From contig NZ_PCQD01000002.1 of the NCBI RefSeq assembly GCF_002979975.1, positions 248,001 through 312,000 of the forward strand: a stretch of 64,000 nt of DNA, read 5' to 3'. Positions 61,536 through 64,000 of the stretch are shown here, piece after piece. The notes below the pieces were generated by a model. The model saw nothing but the letters and a program-made list of their open reading frames with translations. It was not told where the DNA came from and did not search any database. Made by a program: the position numbers and the translations under genes. Each line of letters opens with the position of its first letter. The first letter of the stretch is position 1. The DNA comes from Pseudomonas sp. MYb185 (GTDB lineage: Bacteria > Pseudomonadota > Gammaproteobacteria > Pseudomonadales > Pseudomonadaceae).

Positions 61536-62431
61536 CAGCCGCGCTCCCCGGCCTGGGCCTTGTTCGCCGCGGCCATCGCCTTGCCGTCGAAGCCACCCAG
61601 CTTGTCGCCGGAGACCTGCTCGTTGTGCACGTGGGCGAAGTGGTGCCAAGCGAACACCGCTTCCATGCCGGTACGCTTGCCCTGCAGATCCTCGATATGG
61701 TTGACCGCCTGCTTGGTCAGCGCCAGGCCCATGCGCGGCTGCTGGGCGATGCGCTGGGCGATGTCCAGGGTGGCGCTTTCCAGTTCCTCACGCGGCACTA
61801 CCCGGTTGACCATGCCCAGCTCGTAGGCACGGGCAGCCGGCATGCGGTCGCCGAGCATGAGGAATTCCTTGGCGATACGCGGGTGCATCTCGAAGGCGTG
61901 GGCGAAGTACTCCACGCCGGGGATGCCCATGCGCACCACCGGGTCCTGGAAGAAGGCGTCGTCGCTGGCGACGATCAGGTCGCAGACCCAGGCCAGCATC
62001 AGTCCGCCGGCGATGCAACCGCCCTGGACCATGGCGATGGTCGGCTTGGGCATCTCGCGCCAGCGCCGGCACATGTTCAGATAGACTTCCTGCTCACGCA
62101 CATAGAGAAACTCACCACCCGGCTTGTTGGTGTGATCCCACCACAGGTGCTTGTGCTCGAAGGATTTGGTCACATCCCGTCCCGGGGTGCCGATATCGTG
62201 CCCAGCCGAGAAATGCTTGCCGGTCGAGCACAGCACGATGACCTTGACCTCATCATCATTGATGGCACGGCGAAAACAATCGTCGAGCGCGTAGGTCATC
62301 TGCGAGTTCTGCACGTTGTTGTACTGCGGGCGACTCATGGTGACGATCGCCACGCCCTGCTCCACCCGGTAGGACACCGGCTGTTCGGTCTCATAGACCG
62401 CCGTGTCCTCACGCTCGACGAATTCGCTCAT
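61535..62431 (-). CDS. Crotonase-family protein with altered active site
   Basis: A 298-residue crotonase fold (SYRVEQGVAIVTMSRPQYNN; GKHFSAGHDIGTPGRD; MVQGGCIAGGLMLAWVCDLI; AFFQDPVVRMGIPGVEYFAH). The two hydratase glutamates are not conserved. The first is lost in GGCIAGGLML (normally GGGCEL), and the second lies in QDPVV (normally QPEI), leaving an Asp. It may be a C-C hydrolase or isomerase acting near IpdAB. The gene sits between ipdB (ATGA overlap) and ipdC, a place that is empty in the mycobacterial cluster. Confidence 0.78.
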   Translation of the reverse strand: MSEFVEREDTAVYETEQPVSYRVEQGVAIVTMSRPQYNNVQNSQMTYALDDCFRRAINDDEVKVIVLCSTGKHFSAGHDIGTPGRDVTKSFEHKHLWWDHTNKPGGEFLYVREQEVYLNMCRRWREMPKPTIAMVQGGCIAGGLMLAWVCDLIVASDDAFFQDPVVRMGIPGVEYFAHAFEMHPRIAKEFLMLGDRMPAARAYELGMVNRVVPREELESATLDIAQRIAQQPRMGLALTKQAVNHIEDLQGKRTGMEAVFAWHHFAHVHNEQVSGDKLGGFDGKAMAAANKAQAGERG

Positions 62432-63237
62432 CCACGCACCTCCTCTGCCGTGCGGATACCCGCCGGGTTGCCCTTGAGCTGGCGGGCACGCAGGTTGTGC
62501 GGGTCCATCCGGGCAATGATCGCCATTTGCTCGGCGGTCGGATGCGGGGTTTCACCCAGGTTATCGACCTTGAGCAGCGGGAAGCCGGTACGCTCCTGCA
62601 CCAGCTCGAAGTCCACGCCCGGATGCAGCGACAGCACCCGCGCCGCATGATCCGGGCCGTTGAAATCCATCACGCACAGGTCGGTAATCACCCGGCCAAT
62701 ACCCATCAGGTCATTGCGCATGCCCGGTGCCCAACGCTCGGGATTGAAACCGACCCCGGAGACCATATCCACCTCCCCTTCGACGAACACCCGCTTGCTG
62801 TGGTTGGGGATGAAGAAGGAGTTGAGATGGTTGATGCTGTTGCCCGGCAGGCCGCGCACACCGAGCATCGCCACCTTGGGCTTGGCGTAGTCGCCGATCA
62901 CCGACAGGTTGCTCTGCGCCCAGCGGTCGACCTGGGTTGGCCCAACCATGGCGTGGCGGCGACCATGCCAGACGCAGTCGAACACCCGCTCGAAGGGCAG
63001 ATAGCCGGAATACTTGGGCACATAGTCGCCACGCGGGCCAACCGGAATCGGCTCCTCGACCAGAAATGCCTCGCTGTCGGTCATCAGCAGTTCGGGGCTG
63101 TGGCTGATCTTTGCCAGACTGGCGCCCAGCCGCGGAATGATGCCCAGGCCCGAGGCCAGCAGCTCGCCATTGTCGCGCCAGGCTTCGGAGGCAGCGACGA
63201 TCATCAGTTCAGCCAGGCTGAAAGGGGTGGAACTCAT
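62428..63237 (-). CDS. ipdB: IpdB-like subunit of the C-ring-opening CoA-transferase-fold hydrolase
   Basis: A 269-residue protein of the CoA-transferase family I beta type (NGELLASGLGIIPRLGASLA; EAFLVEEPIPVGPRGDYVPK; VDMVSGVGFNPERW; RVITDLCVMDF; LKVDNLGETPHPTAEQM). With IpdA it opens ring C of COCHEA-type CoA esters in steroid degraders without transferring CoA. It follows the ipdA gene by 12 bp and overlaps the crotonase start by 4 nt. The assignment rests on sequence and on the ipdA/ipdC/echA20 context. Confidence 0.88.
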   Translation of the reverse strand: MSSTPFSLAELMIVAASEAWRDNGELLASGLGIIPRLGASLAKISHSPELLMTDSEAFLVEEPIPVGPRGDYVPKYSGYLPFERVFDCVWHGRRHAMVGPTQVDRWAQSNLSVIGDYAKPKVAMLGVRGLPGNSINHLNSFFIPNHSKRVFVEGEVDMVSGVGFNPERWAPGMRNDLMGIGRVITDLCVMDFNGPDHAARVLSLHPGVDFELVQERTGFPLLKVDNLGETPHPTAEQMAIIARMDPHNLRARQLKGNPAGIRTAEEVRG

Positions 63238-63249
63238 GGTCTTTACTCC

Positions 63250-64000
63250 TCAGAACGTCGGCAGGGGCAGACTGGCCATGCGCTCGGCACCGCCGTTGCG
63301 CTCGCAGTAGTCGGCTTCGCTGCAGTTGACATAGGTATCCAGGTAACGCTGCCAGCCGTTGTCTTCGCTGGCGCTGTCGCTGTAGTCCTTCAGGTGCTGC
63401 ATGTCCCAGCCGTAGGCCGGACCACAGGCGGTGGGGTGCGCACCCAGCGGCGCCTCGACTACACCGGTGACCATGGAACGCTCGAAGGTCGCAAAGCGCG
63501 CGGTGGCGGCATCCAGTTCCAGGCGCTCCTCGACCACCTCGGCGGAGACGAAGCACTGTTTGGAGGCGCGTGCCACATGGTGATCGAAGTACACGTCGTT
63601 ACCGGTGATCAGGGTGTTGCCCAAACGGTCGGCACGATTGACGTGGACAAAGGCCACATCAAGCTCCAGTGCCGGCATCGCCAGCAGCACTTCACCATCG
63701 GCATAGGGTGAGCTGATCAGTTTCAGCTCCGGATTATGGGTCAATACGTCGGTGGCCAGACCAGCGCGGGCCGGCAGGAACGGCAGGCGCATGGCAGCAG
63801 CCTTGAGCCCCCATTGGAACAGACCTTCATCCAGCTCCATGACATCCAGCGTCCCGGCTTCGCGGGCCTTGCGGAAATAGGGTTCCAGCGGAATGGCGTC
63901 CATGGTGGCGAAACCGAAGATCAGCTTCTTGACCTTGCCGGCGGCGCACAGCATGCCGACTTCCGGGCCGCCATAGGCGACTACCGTCAGGTCCTTCACG
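63250..64000 (-). CDS. ipdA: IpdA-like subunit, N-terminus cut by window edge
   Basis: About 250 C-terminal residues of an IpdA-like CoA-transferase alpha subunit: KDLTVVAYGGPEVGMLCAAG, KKLIFGFATMDAIPLEPYF, MRLPFLPARAGLATDV and LDVAFVHVNRADRLGNTLIT. Full IpdA proteins begin roughly 45 residues earlier with a helix and a glycine-rich loop, so the true start lies beyond the right edge, as does the operon promoter. The GTG at the edge of the window is an internal codon. It is the upstream-most visible gene of the C/D-ring operon. Confidence 0.88.
   Translation of the reverse strand, partial: VKDLTVVAYGGPEVGMLCAAGKVKKLIFGFATMDAIPLEPYFRKAREAGTLDVMELDEGLFQWGLKAAAMRLPFLPARAGLATDVLTHNPELKLISSPYADGEVLLAMPALELDVAFVHVNRADRLGNTLITGNDVYFDHHVARASKQCFVSAEVVEERLELDAATARFATFERSMVTGVVEAPLGAHPTACGPAYGWDMQHLKDYSDSASEDNGWQRYLDTYVNCSEADYCERNGGAERMASLPLPTF

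Noticed and set aside
1-64000. tRNA, rRNA, CRISPR, integrase or transposase genes
   Set aside because: None could be recognised on either strand, so a recent genomic-island origin cannot be claimed from mobile genes in the window.

Overview
The window reads as a chromosomal block of a high-GC gammaproteobacterium, most likely a Pseudomonas or Halopseudomonas relative. The codon use, the GGTTGCCA..TGGCAACC palindromes and the DUF1302/DUF1329, RND and YCF48 neighbourhood all fit that group, but no taxonomic marker gene is present. Nearly every gene fits aerobic degradation of steroids or bile acids by the 9,10-seco pathway. There are no rRNA, tRNA, CRISPR or insertion-sequence genes.

Layout. 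1-3861 (minus): a side-chain module of the chsH2, acyl-CoA dehydrogenase, chsH1, ltp2 type behind an SDR. It is divergent from an enoyl-CoA hydratase and an SDR (4004-5560). 5607-17267 (minus): two DUF1302/DUF1329 outer-membrane pairs flank a saccharopine-dehydrogenase-like gene and a DAO oxidoreductase/MFS/LuxR operon. 17345-23765 (minus): hsaA, kstD, a 3beta/17beta-HSD-like SDR, kshB and fadD3. 24154-27315 (minus): an aldehyde dehydrogenase and a chemoreceptor. 27516-33476 (plus): hsaB, a 7alpha-HSD-like SDR, hsaE, hsaG, hsaF, a terminator and an MFS transporter. 33561-41958: an acyl-CoA ligase, a luciferase-like gene remnant, a cache/EthD/amidase/3alpha-HSD operon, kshA and an SDR. 42174-48113 (minus): a LuxR gene and a YCF48, RND, LuxR operon. 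48520-54675 (minus): thiolase, MaoC, ipdF, a paired acyl-CoA dehydrogenase and an SDR. 54851-64000 (minus): a LuxR gene and the C/D-ring operon ipdA, ipdB, crotonase, ipdC, echA20, fadE, fadE, fadA6.

How the genes work together. Hydroxysteroid dehydrogenases, KstD and KshAB make and open ring B. HsaAB hydroxylates ring A. HsaE, HsaF and HsaG finish the C5 fragment. FadD3, the Ipd proteins, the acyl-CoA dehydrogenases and the thiolases degrade the C/D rings. The ring-cleaving dioxygenase (HsaC) and hydrolase (HsaD) are not in the window. Outer-membrane, RND and MFS proteins and a chemoreceptor would handle uptake and sensing.

Main discovery. A 19-bp element with consensus TAGTCY-N5-GACGATGA lies upstream of at least seven transcription units: five enzyme-gene units, the cache/amidase/3alpha-HSD operon, and, as a weaker copy, the transporter operon. 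The unit starting at 3861 may share one site. Each copy is followed after exactly 19 nt by a -10-like hexamer, so the element covers the -35 position. This looks like the operator of an activator-driven steroid regulon. The four LuxR-type regulators in the window, three of them close paralogues, are the natural candidates to bind it.
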